Source of the DNA: Firmicutes bacterium UBA2116
Lineage (GTDB): Bacteria > Bacillota > Clostridia > Tissierellales > Sedimentibacteraceae
Reading direction: 5' to 3'
Length of the DNA: 29,415 nt
Assembly: GCA_002331025.1 (NCBI GenBank)
Contig: DCYG01000040.1
Span: 85,278 to 114,692, forward strand
Below are positions 15,640 through 22,869 of the stretch, piece after piece (within the stretch, counting starts at the first letter, position 1; every line of letters begins with the position of its first letter). The notes under the pieces are model-generated. The model searched no databases. It saw only the letters and a list, made by a program, of their open reading frames with translations, and had not been told where the DNA came from. A program made the translations under genes and the position numbers.

Positions 15640-15753
15640 CTACTGAAACAAATATTTTACTAAATATGCTATACCGAATCCTGCGAACAGCAGAATATAC
15701 ATCATTACTCAAGGCGGGCAAATTTTATACCACGGCTTTTTATCTCTGTTCAT
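15640..15753 (-). CDS. Tiny membrane protein with one in-frame TGA: candidate CPPU selenoprotein or nonsense-interrupted gene
   Basis: AAGGAGG, five bases, then ATG opens a 37-codon frame. MNRDKKPWYKICPP is followed by TGA (15709-15711) and then, in the same frame, VMMYILLFAGFGIAYLVKYLFQ and TAG. The second part is a near-perfect transmembrane helix and the first part a basic cytoplasmic tail, so the two halves form one sensible single-pass protein. TGA stands where a CPPC motif would have its second cysteine. A 7-bp hairpin follows at SECIS-compatible distance. The alternative is a nonsense mutation of a TGC, TGT or TGG codon. TGA is an ordinary stop elsewhere in this window (for example acoA and the nitroreductase). 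It lies between the zinc-ribbon gene (11-base gap) and a GNAT gene (10-base gap). I do not recognise the family. Confidence 0.6.
15678..15696 (-). promoter_or_regulatory. SECIS-like hairpin downstream of the in-frame TGA
   Basis: Minus strand ATTCTGC-TGTTC-GCAGGAT: 7 bp including one T-G wobble, with a 5-base loop. The loop begins 19 bases after the TGA, with G as its second base, within the geometry usually given for bacterial SECIS elements. Function is inferred only. Confidence 0.4.
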
Positions 15754-15764
15754 ATTTTCCTCCT

Positions 15765-16142
15765 TCATAGACTCTTTCCGCAATTTGGGCAATAATTGTG
15801 TTCTTCACTTACTTGGCTGCCACAATTGGGACACATATCACAATTACAAATTCCTTTATGTATCAGTTCAAGATCTTTATCTTTCAGAAAGACGTTATGT
15901 CCTTGTCCTCTTTCCATCATCAGCCCTTTTTCTTTGTTTTTTATTAAATATAAACTGTTACAGCAGGTTGTTCTTGCATAAAACTTTTTGTTAAACTTAA
16001 ATAGCGGTATGAAGAAAAAACTAAAAACACTGTATTCCATGTAGCTTTCATATCTACCGTATTGGGTACAGCAGCTGCACATTATTGGTTCATAATAATC
16101 TAATTCTTGTCTTTTTTGATATACACCTGCAATAAATAACAT
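15765..16142 (-). CDS. Zinc-ribbon domain protein
   Basis: The 125-residue protein ends with a classical zinc ribbon (CPNCGSQVSEEHNYCPNCGKSL). A second cysteine pair lies just before it (CNCDMC). The N-terminal part contains another cysteine group (MCSCCTQYGRYES) and an aromatic, hydrophobic stretch (SVFSFFFIPLFKFNKKF), as in small zinc-ribbon proteins whose central region touches the membrane. I do not recognise a function. It is 40 bases downstream of the reductive-dehalogenase-like gene and 11 bases upstream of the tiny TGA-containing ORF. The ATG follows GAGGAAATT. Confidence 0.7.
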   Translation of the reverse strand: MLFIAGVYQKRQELDYYEPIMCSCCTQYGRYESYMEYSVFSFFFIPLFKFNKKFYARTTCCNSLYLIKNKEKGLMMERGQGHNVFLKDKDLELIHKGICNCDMCPNCGSQVSEEHNYCPNCGKSL

Positions 16143-16182
16143 ACAATTTCCTCTTCAGTCAGTTAATTTTGTTAATATTGAC

Positions 16183-17244
16183 TTATCTTAACCATGGTGC
16201 ATCTTCTCTGATTATAGGGCGTACACCATACTTTTCATCAAATTCTTTTAATATCTTTCCCCTAACTTCACCTGATGTTTTGATTTCAGATATTAATTCT
16301 TCCGATATACCATACGTGAACGGACAGTTGGCTATGCATATGGCACAATCCGTACCCAGGCATCTCCATCGTCTGTAGCATTCCTCAGCATTTATTTTCC
16401 ATCTTAAAACCCCGTCCTTTTCCTCTCTGTCAGTTTTAGAGATTGCTTTACCGGGGCATGTCCTCGCGCACCTTCCACAGTCTGTACAAAATTCTTTCAC
16501 ACCAAAATACTGTTTTTCGTCAGGTATCAAAGGAATATCCGTAGTTACCACACCCAATCTGACGCATGGTCCGTATTCCTTAGTTACAATAAGTCCGTTT
16601 CTTCCAAATTCACCTATGCCTGCATCCATAGCAACCAATGGAGCAACAACTAAATAATTCCCATCCATATGATTCATTGCGTCGTAACCAAGCTCTCTTA
16701 TATAGTACGAAAGAACCATACCGATAGTGGCTGCCTCCACATACCCCTTTACAACACCTATCGACTCTGACAGCTTTGGTGCTCTCATTATCATTTCATT
16801 GTCCATGGCATAAGCAAAAACTATTCCGTATTTATGCTTATTGGTTACTTCTTCACCGTAATTTTCATTATGTCTGCCTCTGTGGGAATAATAATGATAA
16901 TCCTTCATCTCTGTTATACCCACTAATGCAGCATTGTAAAACTTAGCGAGACCTTTTAATTTTTCAGTCATAGATATAGGACCAACTTCTATTTTGTTTT
17001 CTGCAGGCTTTCCTTCACTTAATTTCCTGATATCCCCCAAATATCTGAATGCTGAATCAACTATAGGTGAATTAATCTTATCATACATAACAGAACCCTC
17101 TTGTCCCATCTGAGGCAGTGCTCTTAATGAATCATCTATTTCCTTCATGTAAGGGTTTCTGCCGTAATAATCGTTATATATTTCGCTTCCCTCTTCATAA
17201 TTCATTCTTGAAAACATGATGTTTCTTTCATCGTATTTATTCAT
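16183..17244 (-). CDS. Cytoplasmic reductive-dehalogenase-like double 4Fe-4S protein
   Basis: The 353-residue protein begins DERNIMFSRMNYEEGSEIYN, an RdhA-like opening. The central region (AATIGMVLSYYIRELGYDAM, VAMDAGIGEFGRNGLIVTKE, YGPCVRLGVVTTDIPL) is shared by reductive dehalogenases and epoxyqueuosine reductases. It ends with two ferredoxin-type clusters: CTDCGRCARTCP (C253, C256, C259, C263) and a second set in CLGTDCAICIANCPF (C300, C303, C307, with C295 or C289). There is no Tat (RR) signal peptide and no RdhB anchor gene, so it is not a standard respiratory dehalogenase. It may be a cytoplasmic corrinoid Fe-S reductase of unknown substrate. It follows msrB by 11 bases in the 15-19 kb operon. 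Confidence 0.7.
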   Translation of the reverse strand: MNKYDERNIMFSRMNYEEGSEIYNDYYGRNPYMKEIDDSLRALPQMGQEGSVMYDKINSPIVDSAFRYLGDIRKLSEGKPAENKIEVGPISMTEKLKGLAKFYNAALVGITEMKDYHYYSHRGRHNENYGEEVTNKHKYGIVFAYAMDNEMIMRAPKLSESIGVVKGYVEAATIGMVLSYYIRELGYDAMNHMDGNYLVVAPLVAMDAGIGEFGRNGLIVTKEYGPCVRLGVVTTDIPLIPDEKQYFGVKEFCTDCGRCARTCPGKAISKTDREEKDGVLRWKINAEECYRRWRCLGTDCAICIANCPFTYGISEELISEIKTSGEVRGKILKEFDEKYGVRPIIREDAPWLR

Positions 17245-17255
17245 AGATGACTCCT

Positions 17256-17723
17256 TTACTTTATCAATTCAATAAACTCTCCGTAACCTTCCTTTTCCAT
17301 CTCCGACAGCGGTATGAATTTCAAGGAAGCACTGTTGATGCAGTATCTTAATCCACCCTCTTCTTCGGGACCGTCATTAAAAACATGACCTAAATGGGAA
17401 TCGCTGTTCTTGCTTCTTACTTCTGTTCTTTCCATGCCAAAGGATTTGTCTCTTTTGTATACAATTAAATCTTTGTCTATCGGCTTAGTAAAACTCGGCC
17501 ATCCGCAGCCGGAATCATATTTGTCCGCAGATACGAAAAGAGGCATGCCTGTAACTATATCTACATAGATTCCCTTTTCTTTATTGCTCCAGTATTCATT
17601 ATCAAATGGCGGCTCCGTATAACTGTGCTGTGTTACATTATATTGCTCCTTCGTAAGCTTCTTTTTGATTTCCTCATCAACAGGCTTGTTGTATTTTTCA
17701 ATTTCTATTTTTTTCTTATCCAT
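17256..17723 (-). CDS. msrB: Peptide-methionine (R)-S-oxide reductase
   Basis: The 155-residue protein is a canonical MsrB. It has YNVTQHSYTEPPFDNEYW at the N-terminus, DKYDSGCGWPSF around the resolving or structural cysteine (C73), SHLGHVFNDGP, and the catalytic GLRYCINSASLKF with Cys128 and Asn130. It reduces the R epimer of methionine sulfoxide in proteins using thioredoxin. The two CxxC zinc pairs of some MsrB enzymes are absent, so it is the zinc-free form. No msrA is fused or adjacent. The catalytic residue is encoded as cysteine, not selenocysteine. It sits between a GNAT gene (19-base gap) and the RdhA-like gene (11-base gap). Confidence 0.93.
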   Translation of the reverse strand: MDKKKIEIEKYNKPVDEEIKKKLTKEQYNVTQHSYTEPPFDNEYWSNKEKGIYVDIVTGMPLFVSADKYDSGCGWPSFTKPIDKDLIVYKRDKSFGMERTEVRSKNSDSHLGHVFNDGPEEEGGLRYCINSASLKFIPLSEMEKEGYGEFIELIK

Positions 17724-17742
17724 AGTACTCCTTTTCTTAATT

Positions 17743-18321
17743 TCATGCTTTAAAAATTTTCTTATTCATTCTTTCGTAATCTTCTTTTAATATTGAATAA
17801 ATTGCCGAATCACAAATCCCTGTATTATTTTTACCAGCTTGTCGTAAAATACCCTCAATTTGCATTCCTGATTTTACCATTACCTTGCCGGAGCCGGGAT
17901 TTTTAGTATCATGCCTTGCTTCTATTCTGTTTACTCCAACCTCTTCAAAGAAAAACTTCAATAATGGTTTCATTGCTTCAGTCATAATTCCTTTGTTCCA
18001 GAATCTTTTTCCTATGACGTATCCAATTTCAAATAATTTCAGATCATCAAACATTCTGGGCGCACCTATACTTCCGATTACTTCATTTGTTTCCTTGAGC
18101 ACAATGCACCAATGATAGTAATTGTCCCTTTCAGAATCATTAACGTATCCTTGTACAACATTCTTTGTTTCCTCTATACTCTTATGTGCAGGCCAGGTTA
18201 TATATCTTGTAACATTATCATCATTAGCGAAATTATTATACATATCTTCAACATCTGTTAATTCAAATTTTCTTAAAATCAATCTTTCCGTTTCAATTGT
18301 CTTTGTACCTAAATGCTTCAT
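17743..18321 (-). CDS. GNAT-family N-acetyltransferase (RimJ/RimL-like)
   Basis: The 192-residue protein starts LGTKTIETERLILRKFELTD, the standard RimJ-type opening. It continues with EVIGSIGAPRMFDDLKLFEI, the CoA loop GYVIGKRFWNKGIMTEAM, and IEARHDTKNPGSGKVMVKSGM plus EGILRQAGKNNTGICDSAIY. It probably acetylates protein N-termini or a small amine; the substrate is unknown. It is the second gene of the operon, 18 bases after the ProXp-like gene. Confidence 0.85.
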   Translation of the reverse strand: MKHLGTKTIETERLILRKFELTDVEDMYNNFANDDNVTRYITWPAHKSIEETKNVVQGYVNDSERDNYYHWCIVLKETNEVIGSIGAPRMFDDLKLFEIGYVIGKRFWNKGIMTEAMKPLLKFFFEEVGVNRIEARHDTKNPGSGKVMVKSGMQIEGILRQAGKNNTGICDSAIYSILKEDYERMNKKIFKA

Positions 18322-18339
18322 ATTAGCCCCCTGTGTTTA

Positions 18340-18882
18340 TTATAGCTCTACTATAACAGGTTCATGACCTGTATATGGCAAAAAAATATTTGTAATATCT
18401 GATGTTTTAATTTTTAAGCTTGTAGTATTTACGCATGGATGACATCCAAAATATTCACTTTCTAAAACATCTTTATCGATAACCAATTTAACTTTATGTT
18501 TCTCATCAAACATAAGACCCATTATACTTAGAGAGCCCGGCGCAATATTTAAAAATTCCTCCATGTATGTACCGTCCGCAAAAGATAATCTTGAGCTTCC
18601 TATCTGCTTAGATAAATCTTTAGTCAGAAACTTTTTATCTCCCGGCATAACCAAAAGAAAAAAGTCCTTCTTGGAGGAATTGCACAAAAATAGATTCTTT
18701 GCTATACTGACTCCCAATAAGGATTCCGTATTACCCAAATCTTGTATTGTCTTTGCTTCAGGATGATCAATTCCTGCAAATTGTATATTCAACTTATTTA
18801 ATAAATCATATGTATCCATTTCCTTCTGAAGCCTGCTGCTGTCATCAGGTTTATTGTAAAACAAAGTGTTCTCTTTATGCAT
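18340..18882 (-). CDS. Prolyl-tRNA trans-editing protein (YbaK/ProXp/PrdX family)
   Basis: The product is 180 residues. It has the YbaK/aminoacyl-tRNA deacylase fold: AGIDHPEAKTIQDLGN, the invariant lysine region GVSIAKNLFLCNSSKKDFFLLVMPGDKKF, SSRLSFADGTYMEEFLNIAPGSLSIMGLMFD and FGCHPCVNTTSLKIKTSDI. It matches the free-standing ProXp-ala/PrdX proteins, which clear mischarged Ala-tRNA(Pro). An in-frame ATG at 18939 lies almost at the predicted transcription start (about 18940), with no room for a ribosome site. ATG 18882 has GGAAG eight bases upstream and gives a normal family length, so I chose it. The 58-base leader holds a hairpin (TTGAGG / CCTCAA, 18911-18927). It is the first gene of the 15-19 kb operon. 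Confidence 0.8.
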   Translation of the reverse strand: MHKENTLFYNKPDDSSRLQKEMDTYDLLNKLNIQFAGIDHPEAKTIQDLGNTESLLGVSIAKNLFLCNSSKKDFFLLVMPGDKKFLTKDLSKQIGSSRLSFADGTYMEEFLNIAPGSLSIMGLMFDEKHKVKLVIDKDVLESEYFGCHPCVNTTSLKIKTSDITNIFLPYTGHEPVIVEL

Positions 18883-18946
18883 CTTTTGCACTTCCCTTTC
18901 TTGCTCGACATTGAGGACAGACCTCAATTTCTTAATCATTTGTTAT

Positions 18947-18975
18947 ATTTTACTATAGTATTATTATTCTTACAA
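18947..18975 (-). promoter_or_regulatory. Sigma-A promoter of the ProXp-msrB-rdhA-like operon
   Basis: TTGTAA (18970-18975) and TAAAAT (18947-18952) with a 17-base spacer on the minus strand. The predicted start at about 18940 decides the translation start of the first gene. Confidence 0.55.
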
Positions 18976-18986
18976 CAATAAAAAAA

Positions 18987-19010
18987 GTGACAGCTTTTTG
19001 TAACTGTCAC
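18987..19010 (-). terminator. Terminator of the aco operon
   Basis: GTGACAG / CTGTCAC 7-bp stem with a 10-base loop, followed on the minus strand by seven T residues. It lies six bases after the acoL stop codon. Confidence 0.9.
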
Positions 19011-19016
19011 AATAAA

Positions 19017-20405
19017 TTATTTCTTAGGAATATGAAAGGCATTTCCATAAGCCGAATGAGCCGCTTCATGGAGAATTTCTCCTACTGTTGGATGGGCATG
19101 TATCGTAGAAGTAATTTCATCAATTGTAGCTTCCAGTCTGATGGCAAGTGCTCCTTCCACTATTAAATCGGTGGCTCTCGGTCCTGATATATGGAGTCCT
19201 AATATTTCTCCGGTATCAGCATCCGCAATGTATTTCGCTATGCCGTCAGTATCTCCTTCTATTATTGATTTCCCATTTATATACATGGGAGCAATACCAA
19301 TCTTTATAGAATACCCTAATTCTTTTGCTTGTTTTTCTGTTAGTCCTACTCCTGCAAGCTCAGGCTTTGTGTAAACACAATATGGTATTGTTTTAAAATC
19401 AATTTGAGATTTTCTATTCATTATGTGCTCCGCAGCTACGATACCTTGTGCTGATGATACATGAGCTAACATTGCCCCACCTGTACAGTCTCCCACAGCA
19501 TAAATGTTGTCTGCATTAGTTTTCATATTTTTATTAACTTTTACTCTTCCTTTTTCAGTTGTTACTCCTGCTTTTTCCAAGTACAAGTTTTCTGTAGCCG
19601 GTCTTCTGCCTATTGCCAAAAGAACCTTTTCTGCCTGTATTGTTGTTTTTCCTGAATCCGAAGAAACATTTAACTGTAAGCCATTGTTTGAAGTATCAAT
19701 TGATTCAAGCTTTGTGTTATTGTAAATTTCAACTCCATTTTTTAACAGCTTATCCTTCAGCGGCTTTACTATGTCCTGATCCATATTTGAAACTATGTCG
19801 CGGAGCATTTCAACTATGGAAACCTTGCAGCCTAATGAAGAGTAAATGCTGGCTATTTCTGTCCCTATTACTCCTCCCCCTATTATTGCCATACTTTCGG
19901 GAATTTCTTTTAAAGACAGAACCTCATCACTGGTTATAACCCCCGGTAAATTTATCCCGGGTAACGGAATTATAACAGGAGCTGAACCGGTTGCTATGAT
20001 GGCATAGTCAAAATCTAAAATAATTTCACCGTCATCGCTTTTTATTTTTATCTGATGGTCGTTAACAAAGCTTCCTTCACCTGCTATTTTTGTCACCTTA
20101 TTGCTTCTTAATAACGTTTCTACCCCGCCTACTAATCTGTTTACAATTGTTTCCTTTCTTCTTTGCAGCTGCTCCCAATTTATTTCGGCTCCTTTTATGT
20201 CAATTCCTATTTCCTTAAACTCTTTATTGACATTTTCCATTTCAACGGAGGTATGAAGCAAAACCTTGGTTGGAATACATCCTCTGTTTAAGCAGGTTCC
20301 TCCTACCTTATCTTTCTCTACAATAGTTACCTCGGCTCCCAATTGTGCAGCACGTATAGCTGCAACATAACCACCGGGACCTCCTCCTAATATCACTATT
20401 TTCAT
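19017..20405 (-). CDS. acoL: Dihydrolipoyl dehydrogenase (E3) of the acetoin dehydrogenase complex
   Basis: The 462-residue protein is a full-length E3. It has the FAD loop GGGPGGYVAAIRAA (7-20), the redox disulfide GGTCLNRGCIPTK (C38, C43), the NAD loop AIIGGGVIGTEIAS, the FAD ribityl motif NIYAVGDCTGGAMLAHVSSA and the C-terminal catalytic HAHPTVGEILHEAAHSAYG. It reoxidises the dihydrolipoamide of AcoC with NAD+. Unlike some clostridial AcoL proteins, it carries no N-terminal lipoyl domain. It is the last gene of the aco operon, 12 bases after acoC and just before a strong terminator. Confidence 0.93.
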   Translation of the reverse strand: MKIVILGGGPGGYVAAIRAAQLGAEVTIVEKDKVGGTCLNRGCIPTKVLLHTSVEMENVNKEFKEIGIDIKGAEINWEQLQRRKETIVNRLVGGVETLLRSNKVTKIAGEGSFVNDHQIKIKSDDGEIILDFDYAIIATGSAPVIIPLPGINLPGVITSDEVLSLKEIPESMAIIGGGVIGTEIASIYSSLGCKVSIVEMLRDIVSNMDQDIVKPLKDKLLKNGVEIYNNTKLESIDTSNNGLQLNVSSDSGKTTIQAEKVLLAIGRRPATENLYLEKAGVTTEKGRVKVNKNMKTNADNIYAVGDCTGGAMLAHVSSAQGIVAAEHIMNRKSQIDFKTIPYCVYTKPELAGVGLTEKQAKELGYSIKIGIAPMYINGKSIIEGDTDGIAKYIADADTGEILGLHISGPRATDLIVEGALAIRLEATIDEITSTIHAHPTVGEILHEAAHSAYGNAFHIPKK

Positions 20406-20417
20406 CGCAAAGCCTCC

Positions 20418-21719
20418 CTACAACAAAAGAAGTCCGGGCTTCTCGATATAATCTTTTAATTTTGCTAAAAATTCTGCCGCCACTGCTCCGTCCACCACTC
20501 TGTGATCTGCTGTTAAGCTTAAATTCATCATAGGCTTGATTTTTAATTCTCCATTAACGACCACTGCTTCTTCTCTTATTGAATTTACTCCGAGTATAGC
20601 AACTTCCGGCTGATTTACAATAGGTGCGAAGGATTCAATTCCATACATACCCAAATTGCTTATTGTAAATGTTCCTCCGGTAAGCTCGTCCGGTGATAAT
20701 TCGTTATTTCTGGCTTTTTCAGCCATTGTTTTTATCTCTTCAGAAATTTCCTTTAATCCTTTAACGTTGGCGTACTTAACAACAGGTACCAAAAGACCCT
20801 CAGGAAGTGCAACGGCAACTCCGATATTCACGTAATTTCTGGTTATTATATCGCTTTCGTCAACCGAACTGTTTAATAGCGGAAATTCTAATAAAATTCT
20901 GGATAAAACCTTTACCAATATGTCATTATATGATATTTTAGCTGTTTCCTTTATTTCTTCCCTGAATTGTTTCATTGCGGTTATATCAACCTTTATATTA
21001 AAGGTGACGGTTGGTGATACCTGCTTGCTTTCAAGCATCCTTTTTGCGATAATCCTTCTCATTGCACTCATTGGCTTCCTGAATTCCTGAGGAGCTGCAA
21101 ATCGTTGAAGTTCTTCACTCAGTTTAAATTTAATAACATCATCCTTCATTATACGAGTATCTTTTTCAATTTTAGATATATCAACTCCAATATTTTCTGC
21201 TGCCAATAATGCTGCAGGCGATACTTTTTTCTTGTTTTCTTTTTCTTTCTCTAAATAATTTTTAATGTCATTTTCAGTTATAGATCCATCCGGTCCCGAA
21301 CCCTTAATTAAATTTATGTCCACACCTAATTCCGCAGCTATTTTCTTAGCTCTCGGGGAGGCTTTAACTCTTCCTCCGGTTACTGCAGCCACAGTTGACG
21401 GCTTAGCATTATTATCTGTTTTTACATCTGTTTTTTCAGCTTCTCCTGCACCTGTCCGACTTAATAATTCTGTTATATCTTCATCCTCATCTCCTATAAT
21501 TGCAACCGGAGCTAAAACAGGAACCGTTCCGCTGCTTACTAAAATTTTTCTTAATACACCTTCATTTATTGCTTCATATTCATTTGTTAATTTATCTGTT
21601 TCAACGTCGAAAAGAATTTCACCTTTCTTTATTATATCTCCTTCTTGCTTTCTCCAATTCGAGATAACACCTTCACTCATAGTGAGCCCTAATTTAGGCA
21701 TTACTAAAATATTTGCCAT
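20418..21719 (-). CDS. acoC: Dihydrolipoamide acetyltransferase (E2) of the acetoin dehydrogenase complex
   Basis: The 433-residue protein has a lipoyl domain at 1-78 with the lipoylated Lys43 in VETDKLTNEYEA. A linker is followed by a subunit-binding domain (118-156, ASPRAKKIAAELGVDINLIK, GSGPDGSITENDI). A second, shortened copy follows at 166-198 (SPAALLAAENIGVDISKIEK, DDVIKF). The catalytic acyltransferase domain runs from about 214 to the end, with MSAMRRIIAKRM and the active-site DHRVVDGAVAAEFL. It transfers the acetyl group from E1-bound lipoate to CoA and forms the core of the complex. It is 27 bases after acoX and 12 bases before acoL. The duplicated binding domain is unusual. Confidence 0.93.
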   Translation of the reverse strand: MANILVMPKLGLTMSEGVISNWRKQEGDIIKKGEILFDVETDKLTNEYEAINEGVLRKILVSSGTVPVLAPVAIIGDEDEDITELLSRTGAGEAEKTDVKTDNNAKPSTVAAVTGGRVKASPRAKKIAAELGVDINLIKGSGPDGSITENDIKNYLEKEKENKKKVSPAALLAAENIGVDISKIEKDTRIMKDDVIKFKLSEELQRFAAPQEFRKPMSAMRRIIAKRMLESKQVSPTVTFNIKVDITAMKQFREEIKETAKISYNDILVKVLSRILLEFPLLNSSVDESDIITRNYVNIGVAVALPEGLLVPVVKYANVKGLKEISEEIKTMAEKARNNELSPDELTGGTFTISNLGMYGIESFAPIVNQPEVAILGVNSIREEAVVVNGELKIKPMMNLSLTADHRVVDGAVAAEFLAKLKDYIEKPGLLLL

Positions 21720-21746
21720 ATTGTCCTCCTTATTAAAAGTTCTAAA

Positions 21747-22760
21747 TTATATTAAACCCTCATTCTGCATATTAAAAAATCCGTTGTTCTGTGCTGTTTC
21801 CAAAACTTTTTTGACATTTATGCGCCTTGGACCGTTACGTGTTATCTTAAAAACAAATTCTTGATTTTCTGAAAATTGTATTTCCCTTTCTCCGTCAAGA
21901 GCTATAGTTCCTCTGAAGCTCGCGGTATATTTATATCCATCGTCCAAATTTAAAATTACCGGCTCTGAAACAGACACAGGGGTTACAACTCCTGCCGCTA
22001 CGGCTGCAAATACCTTAAAGTTATTATTATTTATATCTACGTATGCACCATAATCATCTTTTGGTAAAATAATTTTTTTACTCCCGACAATTGCGGAAAA
22101 TCCTATTGATGCCGGATGACACCTTGAAACAAAAATTTTGTCAATGCTGTCCATATCCCATATTGCCTTTGACCCGACAAAGGTTTCTTTAGATATAACT
22201 GCATCAATAAGTGCTATATCCTTGAGCACACCATCCTTAAAGATTTCTATACGCTTATCTCTTTCCACATATAAGCTTTCATCAAAACGCCTGTCGGCTG
22301 CTGCCGCAGCAGCCATTCCCGCAACTGTACCCTCCATCATAACAGGGTAAGCATTATTTGTTCCTGTAGAAATAGAAATCAAGGGAGTGTTTTTTACTGC
22401 CTTTGCTACCGCTCTGTTTGTACCGTCACCTCCAAGCACAACTATGCAGCCGACATTTGCTTTTTCCATCTGTTCCGCGGCTGTAATCGTATCTTCGATA
22501 CCGTCATACTGATACATGTTTATTACATTTATTTCACACCTTAATTCATCACAATTATTTAGTTTATCTTCAACCCTGTATCCCATATTGAAGGAGTCCG
22601 GCATCATATACACTCTATTAACTCCAAGTGCCTGAGCTCCTAAAATTATTCTCTCCACAATATTTATTTTTTCATTGTTATCTATAACCGTAGCATGGGA
22701 CACCAATCTTCTGATATCTTTGCCTGATGCGGGATTTGCTATTATTCCTATGGAAATCAT
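21747..22760 (-). CDS. acoX: AcoX, NAD-kinase-like protein of the acetoin catabolism operon
   Basis: The 337-residue protein begins IGIIANPASGKDIRRLVSHA and contains VVLGGDGTNRAVAKA, the GGDGT signature of the ATP-NAD kinase/diacylglycerol-kinase-like superfamily (G110-T114). Further matches are PLISISTGTNNAYP (sugar-binding loop) and a C-terminal beta domain (ALDGEREIQF). AcoX proteins occur in many aco operons and their biochemical role is not settled; they are not required for reconstituted acetoin cleavage. It is placed between E1 beta and E2, behind two hairpins. The ATG follows AGGAGGTT. Confidence 0.85.
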   Translation of the reverse strand: MISIGIIANPASGKDIRRLVSHATVIDNNEKINIVERIILGAQALGVNRVYMMPDSFNMGYRVEDKLNNCDELRCEINVINMYQYDGIEDTITAAEQMEKANVGCIVVLGGDGTNRAVAKAVKNTPLISISTGTNNAYPVMMEGTVAGMAAAAAADRRFDESLYVERDKRIEIFKDGVLKDIALIDAVISKETFVGSKAIWDMDSIDKIFVSRCHPASIGFSAIVGSKKIILPKDDYGAYVDINNNNFKVFAAVAAGVVTPVSVSEPVILNLDDGYKYTASFRGTIALDGEREIQFSENQEFVFKITRNGPRRINVKKVLETAQNNGFFNMQNEGLI

Positions 22761-22789
22761 ATGCCAACCTCCTATAAAAAAATAAACAA

Positions 22790-22843
22790 GTAGCTTTAAT
22801 AATAATTAAAGCTACACAGATTGATGACTTTGTCATCAATCTG
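22790..22843 (-). terminator. Tandem hairpins between acoB and acoX: attenuator or processing site
   Basis: On the minus strand a 12-bp perfect hairpin (CAGATTGATGAC / GTCATCAATCTG, 3-base loop) is followed by an 11-bp hairpin (GTAGCTTTAAT / ATTAAAGCTAC, 4-base loop). A T-rich tract (TTGTTTATTTTTTT) comes next. It looks like an intrinsic terminator inside the operon; partial read-through would be needed for acoX-C-L expression. Confidence 0.65.
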
Positions 22844-22869
22844 ATAGGCTGTTACAAAATTTCTGTTAC

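Noticed and set aside
15640..15753. Genome-wide reassignment of TGA to tryptophan
   Set aside because: TGA terminates acoA, the nitroreductase and the GNAT gene at 15081, so it is a normal stop. Only a local recoding event or a mutation can explain the frame.
16183..17244. Organohalide respiration locus
   Set aside because: No Tat signal, no rdhB anchor, no rdh regulator and no corrinoid transport gene are present.
17256..17723. Selenocysteine form of MsrB
   Set aside because: The catalytic position (residue 128) is encoded as cysteine and the frame has no internal TGA.
21265..21864. 199-codon open frame on the plus strand, opposite acoC and the acoX end
   Set aside because: It is antisense to well-supported genes, has no ribosome site, and shows low-complexity S/P/L-rich composition typical of a shadow frame.
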